From Metallosphaera sedula DSM 5348 (GTDB lineage: Archaea > Thermoproteota > Thermoprotei_A > Sulfolobales > Sulfolobaceae), in NCBI RefSeq assembly GCF_000016605.1, contig NC_009440.1, forward strand, positions 496,001 through 560,000: a DNA stretch of 64,000 nt, written 5' to 3'. Positions 1 to 9,004 of the stretch are shown here, piece after piece; positions within the stretch are counted from its first letter, which is position 1, and each line of letters starts with the position of its first letter. Under the pieces are notes generated by a model. That model was not told the origin of the DNA. It did no database searches and worked only from the letters and a program-made list of their open reading frames with translations. A program made the position numbers and the translations under genes.

Positions 1-797
1 CCGTAAGCTGGTCTCATGTCTGGCGTCCCCTCACAGAACTCTCCGGCCGTGTAAAGGGGATGAAGAGATCCTAGTCTCTCCCTTGCCCTGTCCAAGACTT
101 CATTCTCGTCCACAGGAATCCTTCTCCCAGGGGGAGACTCTATGGCCCTTCCGTCCCCCACAATGGCTATTCCTGTTCCAAGACCCAGGAGAGGTCTAGA
201 GTAAAACCCTTTCTCATAGTCATATATGAAGTGGTTTCCCAATTCCTTGACCCCGCTGGCCACAAGGGTCGCCCAACAGTAATAGCTCTTCGTCTTCACC
301 CCAAGGAGACATGGGTTCCACGGTCCCGCAACTACTAGATACTTATCGGCATGAATCTCCTTCCCATCCAAATAGACTTTCTCCTTAAGTAGGTCAATCT
401 TAGCCTTTCCCCTCACAAACGGAACTGAGGATATTAGCCTTGAGATGTAAACAAGCCTATCTCCGCCCCTCGCAACTATACCATTAGCTTTGAGCCAGCT
501 CACGTGTTCCTCCCTTATCTCTACGCCTGCTCTTTCCCAGGAATTCAGGATTTCACTGTCGACCTTACCAAGGGTTATTGAGATGAACTCCTTCATCGGG
601 ACTGAAAACTCTCTGTAGAAATCCAGGCTCATCCTCGCAAGCTCAATGTCCCTGTCCTTAAGAAGTAGGGAATGTATCAGACTAGGGAAGACTCTCCTTT
701 CTCCTGACTCTATCACCTTGACCTCGTGACCTTTTCTCCTCAATAGGTGATAGAGTGAGCTTCCCAGAATACCTCTTCCAACTATTACGATCTTCAA
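1..797 (-). CDS. FAD-dependent oxidoreductase (DAO-like), 3' end cut by window edge
   Basis: About 265 codons are visible; the C-terminus lies beyond base 1. The N-terminus reads KIVIVGRGILGSS, a GxGxxG-type Rossmann nucleotide-binding loop, followed by an acidic residue ending the second strand (KVIES), as in FAD proteins of the D-amino-acid/glycine/sarcosine oxidase group. A later VVAGPWNP segment fits the second nucleotide-contacting strand of that family. The best start is TTG at 797, because no ATG or GTG precedes the Rossmann strand in frame. It is divergent from the gene at 831 with only 33 bp between. The substrate cannot be told from sequence. Confidence 0.75.
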   Translation of the reverse strand, partial: MKIVIVGRGILGSSLYHLLRRKGHEVKVIESGERRVFPSLIHSLLLKDRDIELARMSLDFYREFSVPMKEFISITLGKVDSEILNSWERAGVEIREEHVSWLKANGIVARGGDRLVYISRLISSVPFVRGKAKIDLLKEKVYLDGKEIHADKYLVVAGPWNPCLLGVKTKSYYCWATLVASGVKELGNHFIYDYEKGFYSRPLLGLGTGIAIVGDGRAIESPPGRRIPVDENEVLDRARERLGSLHPLYTAGEFCEGTPDMRPAY

Positions 798-830
798 CGA
801 GTTTTTGAAACCCTTGGAAGATATAAGATT

Positions 831-1646
831 ATGGAAGTCTTTGAGGGCTTCATGCTTGAGCACAGGGATGTTATCTGGTCGGTTAAGGGATGCTACCATC
901 CCGACGGTTACGCTGTTGCAACGCCCAGGTACTTTCAAGGAAGGAAAGTGAAAACATTGAGGGAGGGAATGGAAATAGTGAGGACTTACTTTCCAAGTTA
1001 CCTACGACACGTAAGCGAAATAGGATTCGAGGTCCCTCTAGTGCCATTAAGGGAGAGCAAGGTCCTGAACCCCTTTACTAAGAGGGTGGATGACAAGTTA
1101 TTGCGGGAGTTCTTGGCTTTCTTTCGGAATACTGGAGTCACTGGTAGTTACCTCTACTTAGGGGAGGGGAAAGACTTTGACCTGTTGAGCACCAATCTGG
1201 AGAACTACCAAGTTCTAGCTGAGCTTAGAAGGAGGAGGGTTACAACATCCTTGGATGAACTCAATCCCACGGAGGTAGAGGGACTTAACCCTCAGGACTT
1301 CGTCAACCTAAAGCTACATAGGGTACTGGAAGGGAAATTCAAGGGGCGACCTTACACCTTCAAAATAGTGGAATGTGAGGATTTTGGTGAAGTGACACAC
1401 ACCGAGAGATTTGATAATGTGCTCAGGGTAGAGAAGGCCTTAAAGCCGTTTTCCCTTCCTGCGAAATACCTGGCTTCAGAGGGAATAGTTCTGACTAGCT
1501 TTAGAACCAGGTTCACTGAAATACCAGAGGGTACAGTTCTCAGGGTGAGGGGGTTCCTCCTCCATAGAAGGGGTTTCCTAGACCTGGACCTTGACCTTGC
1601 GAAGGAGGTGAAAATACTAGAGTTTGGGAAAGGGAGTGCAACCTAG
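831..1646 (+). CDS. Conserved archaeal protein, predicted nucleotidyltransferase-like (COG1665 type)
   Basis: This 271-aa soluble protein begins with an acidic, aromatic segment ending WSVKGCYHPDGYAVATPR. I associate that opening with the archaeal COG1665 family (predicted nucleotidyltransferases); this is recall, not a search. No signal peptide or membrane segment is seen. The ATG at 831 sits just downstream of the AT-rich stretch gatataagatt, so little or no leader is expected. Its last 107 bp overlap the convergent membrane-protein gene that ends at 1540. The biochemical function is not established. Confidence 0.6.
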   Translation: MEVFEGFMLEHRDVIWSVKGCYHPDGYAVATPRYFQGRKVKTLREGMEIVRTYFPSYLRHVSEIGFEVPLVPLRESKVLNPFTKRVDDKLLREFLAFFRNTGVTGSYLYLGEGKDFDLLSTNLENYQVLAELRRRRVTTSLDELNPTEVEGLNPQDFVNLKLHRVLEGKFKGRPYTFKIVECEDFGEVTHTERFDNVLRVEKALKPFSLPAKYLASEGIVLTSFRTRFTEIPEGTVLRVRGFLLHRRGFLDLDLDLAKEVKILEFGKGSAT

Positions 1647-2193
1647 ACACCATGAATCCGAAGGTGAAACCATTGGTAATGATTGTGAGTATTTCCATAC
1701 CCACTTGGTCTGGAACATATTTGCCTCCCAGACCCAGTTGACTTTGAAGCAACATGAGGTTCCTTATCCTGCTATATTCCCCTCCTAAATAATAGGTGAG
1801 GGGGATGATGTTCAGAAAGGGTACTTGATTAATGACCGAAAACACCAACAATACTAGGAACATCTTCAATTGGTTATCCCGTGGAGGGGTCAGAATCCTC
1901 AGATTCTGGTATCCATACAGGTAGACAGGGGAGTTCACAGGGTGCGACTCCACGTAAGTCCTAAACTTCTCCAAAGTGGAGGAGTAAATAGAGTTTGCCT
2001 CCATCACTGTTACATATGTTTCATGTACCATTACAATACCTGATATGAAATAGATGGCCAAGAATAGGCCCGCCAGCGACGAGATCTTGCCAAGCGTGAA
2101 GCCACCGAGTAAGGAAAATGGAATGCTTAACAACGCCAATAGTCCTGATACCGAGTGTACGATTCCAAGCAATATTACGGCTATCTTGTTCAT
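1540..2193 (-). CDS. Hypothetical multi-pass membrane protein
   Basis: The 217-aa product has about four hydrophobic segments: residues ~5-30, ~32-54, ~112-130 and ~168-182. A loop rich in Tyr, Ser and Glu separates the second and third. The C-terminal tail is rich in Gly and Pro (GQGPGLGNPFYGGGTPSP) and is probably disordered. I do not recognise a family. The 3' end overlaps the convergent gene at 831-1646 by 107 bp, so the tail-coding region is shared on both strands. It is divergent from moaB. Confidence 0.6.
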   Translation of the reverse strand: MNKIAVILLGIVHSVSGLLALLSIPFSLLGGFTLGKISSLAGLFLAIYFISGIVMVHETYVTVMEANSIYSSTLEKFRTYVESHPVNSPVYLYGYQNLRILTPPRDNQLKMFLVLLVFSVINQVPFLNIIPLTYYLGGEYSRIRNLMLLQSQLGLGGKYVPDQVGMEILTIITNGFTFGFMVSRLHSLSQTLVFSPPSQGQGPGLGNPFYGGGTPSP

Positions 2194-2233
2194 AATCCTT
2201 TTATGGAGTTGATGGGTATTTAACTTGATTCCA

Positions 2234-2776
2234 ATGACCCATGCACACGAGAGCCATAGGGAAATGGCTCCAAAGAAACTCGGCTTCTATGTAATCACCG
2301 TAAGTACCTCCAGGTATCAGAAAATGTCTAGAAAGGAACCAGTTGTAGACGAGTCTGGAGATAAAATCAAGGAACTTATCATCTCCCACGGACATGAGTT
2401 GAAAGGTTACGCGCTAGTACCAGACGACAAGGTGAGGATATTGAAGGCAGTAATAGATGCCGTTCTGACCGAGGGAGTAGACGTGATAGTCTCCACTGGG
2501 GGCACTGGATATACCCCGTCTGACGTGACAGTTGAAAGTGTCAGGGGAATTTTAGACAGGGAAGTTGAGGGTTTTGGAGACGTGTTCAGAGCCTTGAGCC
2601 TCTCGGATCCAAAGGTGGGTCCAGCATCTTACCTAACGAAGGCTAGCGCTGGGATCCTCCGCGGGAAAATAATATATATGCTTCCAGGTTCCCCAGATGC
2701 GGTGAAACTAGGCATGGAAAAGCTAATTCTCCCAGAGGCACCTCACCTAACGTTCCTGGCCAGATCTAGCCAGTGA
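2234..2776 (+). CDS. moaB: Molybdenum cofactor biosynthesis protein MoaB/Mog family
   Basis: The protein is about 180 aa and has the MoCF/MPT-binding fold. [10 protein letters not shown] opens the first strand, [17 protein letters not shown] is the family's Gly-rich pterin/nucleotide-binding loop, and MLPGSPDAV is the second conserved loop. MoaB/Mog proteins adenylylate molybdopterin before metal insertion; archaeal versions serve tungsto- or molybdopterin enzymes. ATG at 2234 is preferred over the in-frame TTG at 2225. No other cofactor gene is adjacent, so it appears to be a single-gene unit. It ends one base before the convergent gene at 2777. Confidence 0.92.
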   Translation: MTHAHESHREMAPKKLGFYVITVSTSRYQKMSRKEPVVDESGDKIKELIISHGHELKGYALVPDDKVRILKAVIDAVLTEGVDVIVSTGGTGYTPSDVTVESVRGILDREVEGFGDVFRALSLSDPKVGPASYLTKASAGILRGKIIYMLPGSPDAVKLGMEKLILPEAPHLTFLARSSQ

Positions 2777-4609
2777 TTAATCACTGAAGGTTTTCTTTAT
2801 TTCCTCCATTAGAATAGATTTTATCTCATCATCGTTCAAAGCATTCTCTTGTACTAGCTTAACGTAAATCTTAATGGCTGTTGCCGGATCCTTCCCTGTA
2901 ACAAAGTTCCTCAAAAGACCCTTGACGAAATCCACCCTCATGTTGTCATCTAAACCTTCGTACCATGTTAGGTCCTCAAGAATCGCCTTGTTCTTATCAA
3001 GAAGGCCAGAGATTTCCTCCACGAGTTTGTCGACATCCTCCTCTTTCACGTCTCCAAGCTCATCAACATAACTTGGTATACCAAGCTTCTTAGAGGCTAA
3101 TGGACACAGGGTTACCTGAGAGGAGACAGGAGACTTGATGGAGGGCTCTCCATTCAACATTTCAAGGAAGGCAAAGCTACATCTTTCATCTCCGTTCACA
3201 TTCCCCTTATACATGCACGTTTTGTGAACCTTTTTTCCGAGGATTCTGGATTTAATCTCGTTGGGTAAAACATCGAAGAGGAAGTTGACGTCTGTCACGC
3301 TCTTGGGCTTGGATGAAAGAAGGTATAGGCGCTCTTCAGGGGTTAATACGTAGAGCTCCTCAACCCCCTCTGGAAGTTTTAATTCCTTGCCTCTTATTAG
3401 CTCATCTAGTGAAATATTAAGCGTGAGCAACCCAAGCTTAATCCCTTGTCCATAGAAGAAACCTATTACCTTGATTGCACTTTCCATTAAATCCCTTGAG
3501 ATTGGCGTTATGACTATAGACTTCCTGCTTGGTAACGAGAGCGATAAATCAAGGGATACGTTTCTAAATGTGGCCTTTTCTCTCAATTTCGGCACTATGT
3601 CTAACGAGACTGGACAGACATCGTCGCATCTACCACAAAGGTGACAGTTAGCGTACTCCTTACTCATCCCAGACACGAAAAAGCCTAGGGGAGAGTAATC
3701 CTTATCCCCTCTCTGAGCAACGTGGGGGCAAACACTAACACACTTCCCGCAAAGTATGCAACCTGAGAAAAGGTCCTGGGAATTCTCGTCAGAGAATGGA
3801 TCAAGGGTCAAGGAGGATAGGTCAAGTGGTTTATTGGATAGTGCCACAAACTTGGTAACATCCTTTCTGATGAATAGGATAAGTTCCTCCACGTCGGGGA
3901 AAATGGAATAATCCAGGTCCATCGTCTTGACGCTCCCAAAGTACCTGAACCTATAATTACCCATGGAGAACGAGTAGGGCCTGCTGGGAGACATGTCTTC
4001 CAGTTTATCTCTTAAAAGTTCTTGTCTAGCTAACGGAAAGGCAACTTGAAGGATGGATGAATTCCCCTTCTTCATCACGGTAATATCACGAAATGGTGGT
4101 ATCCCTGTGCTAAACCAATACTTCACCCTGTTGATCACGAAGTCAAAGCTCCTTTCTAATTTCATATATGAAAGAGGCCTCGGATCCTTTCTGATAATAA
4201 CTGCCGATATTATTCCGCCCCTGAATAGACCACGATATTCCTCGCCATTCATGACTGCCTCAACCTCAACCCTTCTCCTTATGGGACCAAATTCATTGAA
4301 GCCAAATCCTGCATCCTCAAAATGGACTGACCCACCCACCGATGCTTCCTCTAACCCAAAGACCTCAATGTTATACTTTAGGAGATCGGACCAGGGGGTT
4401 CCAGGTAACACCCTCACCCTGTCTCCCAGATCCTCAACTCCCCTCTGATCTACTAGGTCCAGTATTATGTCCCCCTGTTCCCCTCTAAAGTACTCATATC
4501 TGGGCGTTCCTCCGCTTAATAGATCCTGGACTCCCGTAACCCTTATTACCTTCTTGGGTTGGGCACCCCTCTTGGTCCGAGACAGCGCTGAGTAAATAAC
4601 ACCTGGCAC
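2777..4609 (-). CDS. FAD-domain / 4Fe-4S fusion oxidoreductase, divergent GlcD-GlcF-like
   Basis: This 610-aa protein starts with GTG at 4609. Residues ~20-250 resemble a degenerate FAD_binding_4 (GlcD-type) domain: VRVLPGTPWSDLLKYN followed by EEASVGGSVHFEDAGFG, with a shortened substrate-binding part. Two 4Fe-4S motifs follow, CILCGKCVSVCP near residue 283 and CHLCGRCDDVCP near 320. The C-terminal ~260 residues keep a few cysteines (HKTCMYKG, TLCPLAS) but not clean CCG repeats. The family resemblance suggests a 2-hydroxyacid dehydrogenase-type electron carrier. Loss of the usual FAD-contacting glycines makes the flavin role uncertain. Confidence 0.7.
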   Translation of the reverse strand: MPGVIYSALSRTKRGAQPKKVIRVTGVQDLLSGGTPRYEYFRGEQGDIILDLVDQRGVEDLGDRVRVLPGTPWSDLLKYNIEVFGLEEASVGGSVHFEDAGFGFNEFGPIRRRVEVEAVMNGEEYRGLFRGGIISAVIIRKDPRPLSYMKLERSFDFVINRVKYWFSTGIPPFRDITVMKKGNSSILQVAFPLARQELLRDKLEDMSPSRPYSFSMGNYRFRYFGSVKTMDLDYSIFPDVEELILFIRKDVTKFVALSNKPLDLSSLTLDPFSDENSQDLFSGCILCGKCVSVCPHVAQRGDKDYSPLGFFVSGMSKEYANCHLCGRCDDVCPVSLDIVPKLREKATFRNVSLDLSLSLPSRKSIVITPISRDLMESAIKVIGFFYGQGIKLGLLTLNISLDELIRGKELKLPEGVEELYVLTPEERLYLLSSKPKSVTDVNFLFDVLPNEIKSRILGKKVHKTCMYKGNVNGDERCSFAFLEMLNGEPSIKSPVSSQVTLCPLASKKLGIPSYVDELGDVKEEDVDKLVEEISGLLDKNKAILEDLTWYEGLDDNMRVDFVKGLLRNFVTGKDPATAIKIYVKLVQENALNDDEIKSILMEEIKKTFSD

Positions 4610-4667
4610 GAATTCAACTTGTTACCTGATAGTTAAAATAATCTACTTAAAAGATTGAAAAGGCTGG

Positions 4668-4874
4668 TTAGTGTCCATTCCTGAGCTCCAAGGTCAACTT
4701 GAAAAAGCCGTTGGGAAGATCCTCGGCATCAATTAGAGCGTAGTTATATTTCTTGATAACCGGAATACAGGTTGTGATAAGACCACTATCAACCACAATG
4801 GTTAGCCTTGGTTTTCCTCCTTCCCTCTCTAACAGTGAGGCCAGATCCCTTTCGTTGGTTACTATTTCTGACAT
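4668..4874 (-). CDS. Small conserved-looking hypothetical protein (68 aa)
   Basis: Read from ATG at 4874 this is a 68-aa acidic protein, with DLASLLEREGGKPRLTIVV leading into a strand-helix-strand pattern and one Cys (TTCIPVI). An upstream in-frame ATG at 4910 would overlap the start of the helicase gene on the other strand and would translate its promoter, so the internal start is preferred. It lies 58 bp downstream (in its own reading direction) of nothing obvious and shares a divergent promoter region with the helicase. The function is unknown. Confidence 0.5.
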   Translation of the reverse strand: MSEIVTNERDLASLLEREGGKPRLTIVVDSGLITTCIPVIKKYNYALIDAEDLPNGFFKLTLELRNGH

Positions 4875-4908
4875 GCTTTTTAGCTGTGGTTGTTGACTTA
4901 TAAAGTAC

Positions 4909-7131
4909 ATGGAATTTCTCGAGAGAATCTCAGAATCTTTAAAGGTATTTGGTGCTGATATAGCTCACATTTACACTGAGACGGCGCTCGATCCTGAGAT
5001 GGGGCCCGTAGTCGCGGAGAGCTCCCTTGATTCAAGGATTATAAATAGTTTGAGGGAGGCCGGCATTGAGAGGTTTTACAAGTACCAATGGGAGTCCATG
5101 GAGGCAATATTCAACCGCGAAAATCTTGCCATCATCTCAGGCACAGGGACAGGTAAGACGGAGGCCTTCTTCGTTCCCCTACTACAACTGGCGCTCAAGG
5201 GGGAGAGATCCGTCCTTGTGTACCCTACTAAGGCCCTGGCAAGAGATCAACTGGTCAGAATGAGGTGGCTAACCAAGGATCTCCTAGACGTTAGGATCGC
5301 GGTCCTAGATGGGGATACGCCCCAAAGGGTGAGGGAGGAGATATATGAAAATCCGCCCGAGATCTTGATCACAAACCCTGATATGATCCATTTGGGGCTT
5401 TCGCTCTCCCCTAGATTTAGGTCACTCGTCAGGGGAGCGGACCATTACGTAGTGGATGAAATGCACGTGTATGACGGTGTTTTAGGCTCTCACCTACGTA
5501 GGATCTTAGATAGGATAAGGGAACTTAATCGAGAGATCCACGTTATTGGTGCCAGCGGAACTGTGGAAGCTACACCCCTGCTCCTTAACGAGCTATTTGG
5601 CGTTGAGGGGAAGGTGATTAGAGGGGTTCCGAGAAGGCGAGGGATGGCGATTCATGCCCTCGTGGCGTCCAACGGTGTAAGTAGATGGACCCTTTCGGCT
5701 TACCTAGCAGGCTTAATGGTGAAGGAGGGGTTGAAGACCTTGATTTTCGTGGACTCCCAGCAGATGGCAGAGAGACTGGCAAAGATGGCAGAGAGGTTTG
5801 GGGCCAACCTAGCGGTTCATAGGGCTGGTATCTTGGCTAACGAGAGGGTTGAAGTTGAGGAGAAACTGAGAAAGGGAGAACTTCAGGGAGTAGTAGCTAC
5901 CCCTACCCTGGAACTGGGGATTGATATAGGTAGCCTGGACGTTGTGATAATGAGCGAGAATCCGCCCAGTTACCCCAAATACTTGCAGAGGGCAGGAAGA
6001 GCGGGAAGAAGGAACAAGCTAGGCCTAGTCTTCACAGTGATGGGGGATAATCCCATTGATTCCTATTTCCTTAGGAGGCCTCATGAGTTCTTCAATAGGA
6101 AACTCACTCCCATAACCTTCGATAACACCAACCTCGAGGTCCTTAAGGTCCACGCTGCAGCTTACCTTGTCGAGAAATACGCTGTGAAGAGAGATGAACT
6201 TCCAGCCCTATGGGTGAAGGCCCTTGACGAACTGGCAAAGGAGAAGGTTATAACAGAGAGAAAGGGAACTTATTACGCTACTCCAAGAACCACGTCCTTC
6301 GTCAGGTCGAGTTCCCTTAGAAGTGCGGGTCCTGTGGTGGACATCGTTGAGAACAGGAAAATCGGCGAGAGGGAGCTCCCTGCAGCTCTATTTGACCTGT
6401 ACCCTGGTGCGACCTACCTGGTCTCTAAGAGAAGCTATCAAGTGAAGAGTCTAGACTTGAAGAGTCTAGAGGCAAAGGTAGAGAGGACTAAGGATGAACA
6501 GGACTACTATACCAAGCCCCTCTACAAGGTAGACATGAAGGAGTTCAGGGAAGTTGAGAGCAGAAAGGTACTTGGATTGCCGGTAAAATACGGGGAGATT
6601 AAGGTCACGGTTTCAGTGGTGGGCTACGTGATCTTTGACTACTACTCAAAGAGGGAGAAACCAAGGGCTGAGGTGGAGTACGATGACCCCATAGAGTTCA
6701 CTTACGATACTAAGGGCCTTGTGATAAAGCATCCTATCCTGGAGGATTGGGATCTCCTCTCATCAATGGAGGCATATCACGCGACTGAGCACGTTCTAAT
6801 AGCAGCCGGGAGGGTCGTGGCGGGTGGTTCAATCACTGACCTATCTGGGATAAGCTATCCCTCAGGACATGTGGTGATTTACGACTCAACCATAGGGGGT
6901 AATGGGGTCTCACGTCTCCTATATCAGCGCCTGGAGTCGGCCTACGACATTGCCCTAGATATAGTGAGAGGTTGTGATTGCGAGGACGGATGCCCTAAGT
7001 GCATATTTGACCCGTACTGTGGAAACAACAACAAAGTTCTCTCCAAGAAGAAGTCCATGAGATTGATTCAAACAGTGATGGAAGGTGAAGACACCGAGTA
7101 CACCCCACCAGATGGGGAGAGCGTGAGGTAG
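4909..7131 (+). CDS. DEAD/DEAH-box helicase with C-terminal DUF1998 zinc-binding domain (MrfA/Hrq1-like)
   Basis: This 740-aa superfamily 2 helicase has Walker A SGTGTGKTE at residues ~77-85, TNPDMIH (motif Ib region), a DEMH Walker B near residue 183, SGT motif III, and motif VI in QRAGRAGRRNK. The C-terminus carries CDCEDGCPKC with a further Cys (DPYCG), the four-Cys signature of DUF1998. Members such as MrfA and Hrq1 unwind DNA and act in repair of crosslinks and bulky lesions. The C-terminal Cys box links this protein to that group. It is transcribed alone. Confidence 0.9.
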   Translation: MEFLERISESLKVFGADIAHIYTETALDPEMGPVVAESSLDSRIINSLREAGIERFYKYQWESMEAIFNRENLAIISGTGTGKTEAFFVPLLQLALKGERSVLVYPTKALARDQLVRMRWLTKDLLDVRIAVLDGDTPQRVREEIYENPPEILITNPDMIHLGLSLSPRFRSLVRGADHYVVDEMHVYDGVLGSHLRRILDRIRELNREIHVIGASGTVEATPLLLNELFGVEGKVIRGVPRRRGMAIHALVASNGVSRWTLSAYLAGLMVKEGLKTLIFVDSQQMAERLAKMAERFGANLAVHRAGILANERVEVEEKLRKGELQGVVATPTLELGIDIGSLDVVIMSENPPSYPKYLQRAGRAGRRNKLGLVFTVMGDNPIDSYFLRRPHEFFNRKLTPITFDNTNLEVLKVHAAAYLVEKYAVKRDELPALWVKALDELAKEKVITERKGTYYATPRTTSFVRSSSLRSAGPVVDIVENRKIGERELPAALFDLYPGATYLVSKRSYQVKSLDLKSLEAKVERTKDEQDYYTKPLYKVDMKEFREVESRKVLGLPVKYGEIKVTVSVVGYVIFDYYSKREKPRAEVEYDDPIEFTYDTKGLVIKHPILEDWDLLSSMEAYHATEHVLIAAGRVVAGGSITDLSGISYPSGHVVIYDSTIGGNGVSRLLYQRLESAYDIALDIVRGCDCEDGCPKCIFDPYCGNNNKVLSKKKSMRLIQTVMEGEDTEYTPPDGESVR

Positions 7132-7237
7132 ATCACCGTTCACGTCACCACGGGGTAACTGAACAACCGCACCGTTAATCGTGACGCCCATTTAGTTAAA
7201 GTTAAATCGTGAGCCTCACATTCGGGTTAGATCACCA

Positions 7238-8647
7238 GTGTGTAGCGTAACAGGAGTTCTTATCATGGACCCCAGCAAATACGCTGAAGTTAATCAGAAG
7301 TTAAAGTCGATCCTGATCAGGGCTGAGGATAGGGGTAGAGACAGTTTTGGAGTTATTGCCGTTGAGGAGGACGGACATGTTAGGTCTGTCAAGTCGCTTG
7401 GGAGACCCTCACTTAACCAGGAGAAACTGGATGGAATAATCACCGAGAAAACTAGGGTTCTGGTGGCAAATAACAGGGCAGAGCCAACTACCGAGTTCGT
7501 TAGGTTCAAGATGGAGAGGGATATCCAACCTTTCCTTGGGGATAGATTCATCGTGTCCCACAACGGCATCATTGCAAACGACAAGGAGATTGAGAAAAAG
7601 TATGAAATAAAGAGACTCACCACGATTGACAGTGCCATCCTCCCTCCTCTCCTTGATAAGAAGTGGGATGGTAAACTTGAAACCCTTAGGGACATCCTGA
7701 AGGAATTGAGGGGGAGCTACGCTCTGGTCATCGCTGACAGGGAAAGGCCTGACAGAATATTCCTGGGACAGAACTTTAAACCCCTGTACATGGCCTATGA
7801 CGTAGATTTGAACGCTGTGTTCTTCACCTCGCTTGATGACTATTTTGACGTTAAGCCCTTCGACCACGTTAACGTTAGGAAGCTAGAACCATACTCGGTG
7901 GTGGAGGTAACACTGAACAAGGAATTCAGGACACTGTCCCTTTATGCACAACCTAGGAGGAGGGCCCTCGTTATAGCCAGCGGTGGTCTAGACTCTACCG
8001 TCGCTGCAACCAAGATGATCAGGGAAGGTTATCAGGTCACACTCCTTCATTTCAACTACCATCACAAGGCAGAGGAAAAGGAAAGGGAAGCAGTCAGGAA
8101 GATAGCCTCATACCTCAACGCGGATCTAATGGAGATAAACACGGATCTATTTTCCTTGATCGGGAATGCCACCCTACTCAAGGGAGGAGGGGAGATAGTC
8201 AAGGACAGGAAAGGAGAAGAGGGGGCTGAGTTCGCCCACGAGTGGGTTCCAGCAAGAAACGCGATCTTCTTCACAGTTGCCATGGCCATAGCTGAGGCCA
8301 AGGGTTACGACGCCATAGTTTCAGGGATAAACCTTGAGGAGGCTGGAGCTTACCCAGATAACGAGATGGAGTTCGTGAGGATGTTTCAGAGGCTTTCTCC
8401 ATATGCCGTAGGTCCAGAGAAACGGGTCGACGTATTAATGCCCGTGGGGAATCTGGTGAAGCACGAAATAGTCAAGTTAGGGCTGGAGATAGGTGCACCA
8501 CTTCATCTAACCTGGAGTTGTTACGAGGGAGGAGAGAAACATTGCGGAAAGTGCGGTCCATGTTACATGAGAAGGGTAGCATTCGAGATAAATGGAGTTA
8601 AGGATCCTGTAGAGTACGAGTCACTTGATGATCAGAGCAGGCACTAG
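7238..8647 (+). CDS. GAT-QueC: glutamine amidotransferase-QueC fusion, predicted archaeosine synthase
   Basis: The first ~210 of 469 residues are a class II (Ntn) glutamine amidotransferase. Cys2 would be the nucleophile after Met removal, which fixes the GTG at 7238 (GTG-TGT) as the start. A QueC domain follows, with PP-loop ASGGLDSTV near residue 247 and a C-terminal zinc site ([15 protein letters not shown]). In Crenarchaeota lacking ArcS, GAT-QueC fusions are implicated in converting preQ0-tRNA to archaeosine at position 15; that is family knowledge. An AT-rich ttaaagttaaat box at 7196-7207 predicts a leaderless transcript. The last 27 bp overlap the convergent DUF1634 gene. Confidence 0.88.
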   Translation: MCSVTGVLIMDPSKYAEVNQKLKSILIRAEDRGRDSFGVIAVEEDGHVRSVKSLGRPSLNQEKLDGIITEKTRVLVANNRAEPTTEFVRFKMERDIQPFLGDRFIVSHNGIIANDKEIEKKYEIKRLTTIDSAILPPLLDKKWDGKLETLRDILKELRGSYALVIADRERPDRIFLGQNFKPLYMAYDVDLNAVFFTSLDDYFDVKPFDHVNVRKLEPYSVVEVTLNKEFRTLSLYAQPRRRALVIASGGLDSTVAATKMIREGYQVTLLHFNYHHKAEEKEREAVRKIASYLNADLMEINTDLFSLIGNATLLKGGGEIVKDRKGEEGAEFAHEWVPARNAIFFTVAMAIAEAKGYDAIVSGINLEEAGAYPDNEMEFVRMFQRLSPYAVGPEKRVDVLMPVGNLVKHEIVKLGLEIGAPLHLTWSCYEGGEKHCGKCGPCYMRRVAFEINGVKDPVEYESLDDQSRH

Positions 8648-9004
8648 GAATATTGCTATCATAATGTTGATAAGTACGATCAACGACAGTATCGTGTAGA
8701 GAACGTCCTTGTTCTTGGCAAAATCTCCTATGAGAAGTGCAACTCTTATCACTGGTGTGGCTATGAGAATGATGAGACCCATGTAAATGAAGGAGAGGCC
8801 ATCAAGCTTGGGTATTCCCTGGATCACCTTCTCAGGCGTCGTGGTGGAGGTGTTAACGAGGGAATGAACACTCCCAATCTGTTCCAGGGTTAGACCCTGT
8901 GCTCCTCCCTGTATGAAGATGAGGGCCACCCCCGTCACCACGAAGGCTATACTTATCACCACTCCCGCAATTAACGTGTAACTTATTACGTCCTCTATCT
9001 CCAT
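8621..9004 (-). CDS. DUF1634 family membrane protein
   Basis: This 127-aa protein has three membrane segments (~9-31, ~68-90, ~103-124). The first is followed by a short outside loop, and the second carries [19 protein letters not shown], typical of DUF1634. Its start ATG overlaps the stop of the TauE gene by one base (positions 9004), so the two are translationally coupled. DUF1634 proteins commonly accompany TauE/SafE permeases and probably act as small partner subunits. The 3' end overlaps the convergent GAT-QueC gene by 27 bp. Confidence 0.85.
   Translation of the reverse strand: MEIEDVISYTLIAGVVISIAFVVTGVALIFIQGGAQGLTLEQIGSVHSLVNTSTTTPEKVIQGIPKLDGLSFIYMGLIILIATPVIRVALLIGDFAKNKDVLYTILSLIVLINIMIAIFLVPALIIK

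Noticed and set aside
4668-4910. Longer start (4910) for the small gene before the helicase
   Set aside because: It would read through the divergent promoter and overlap the helicase ATG; the internal ATG at 4874 is more natural.
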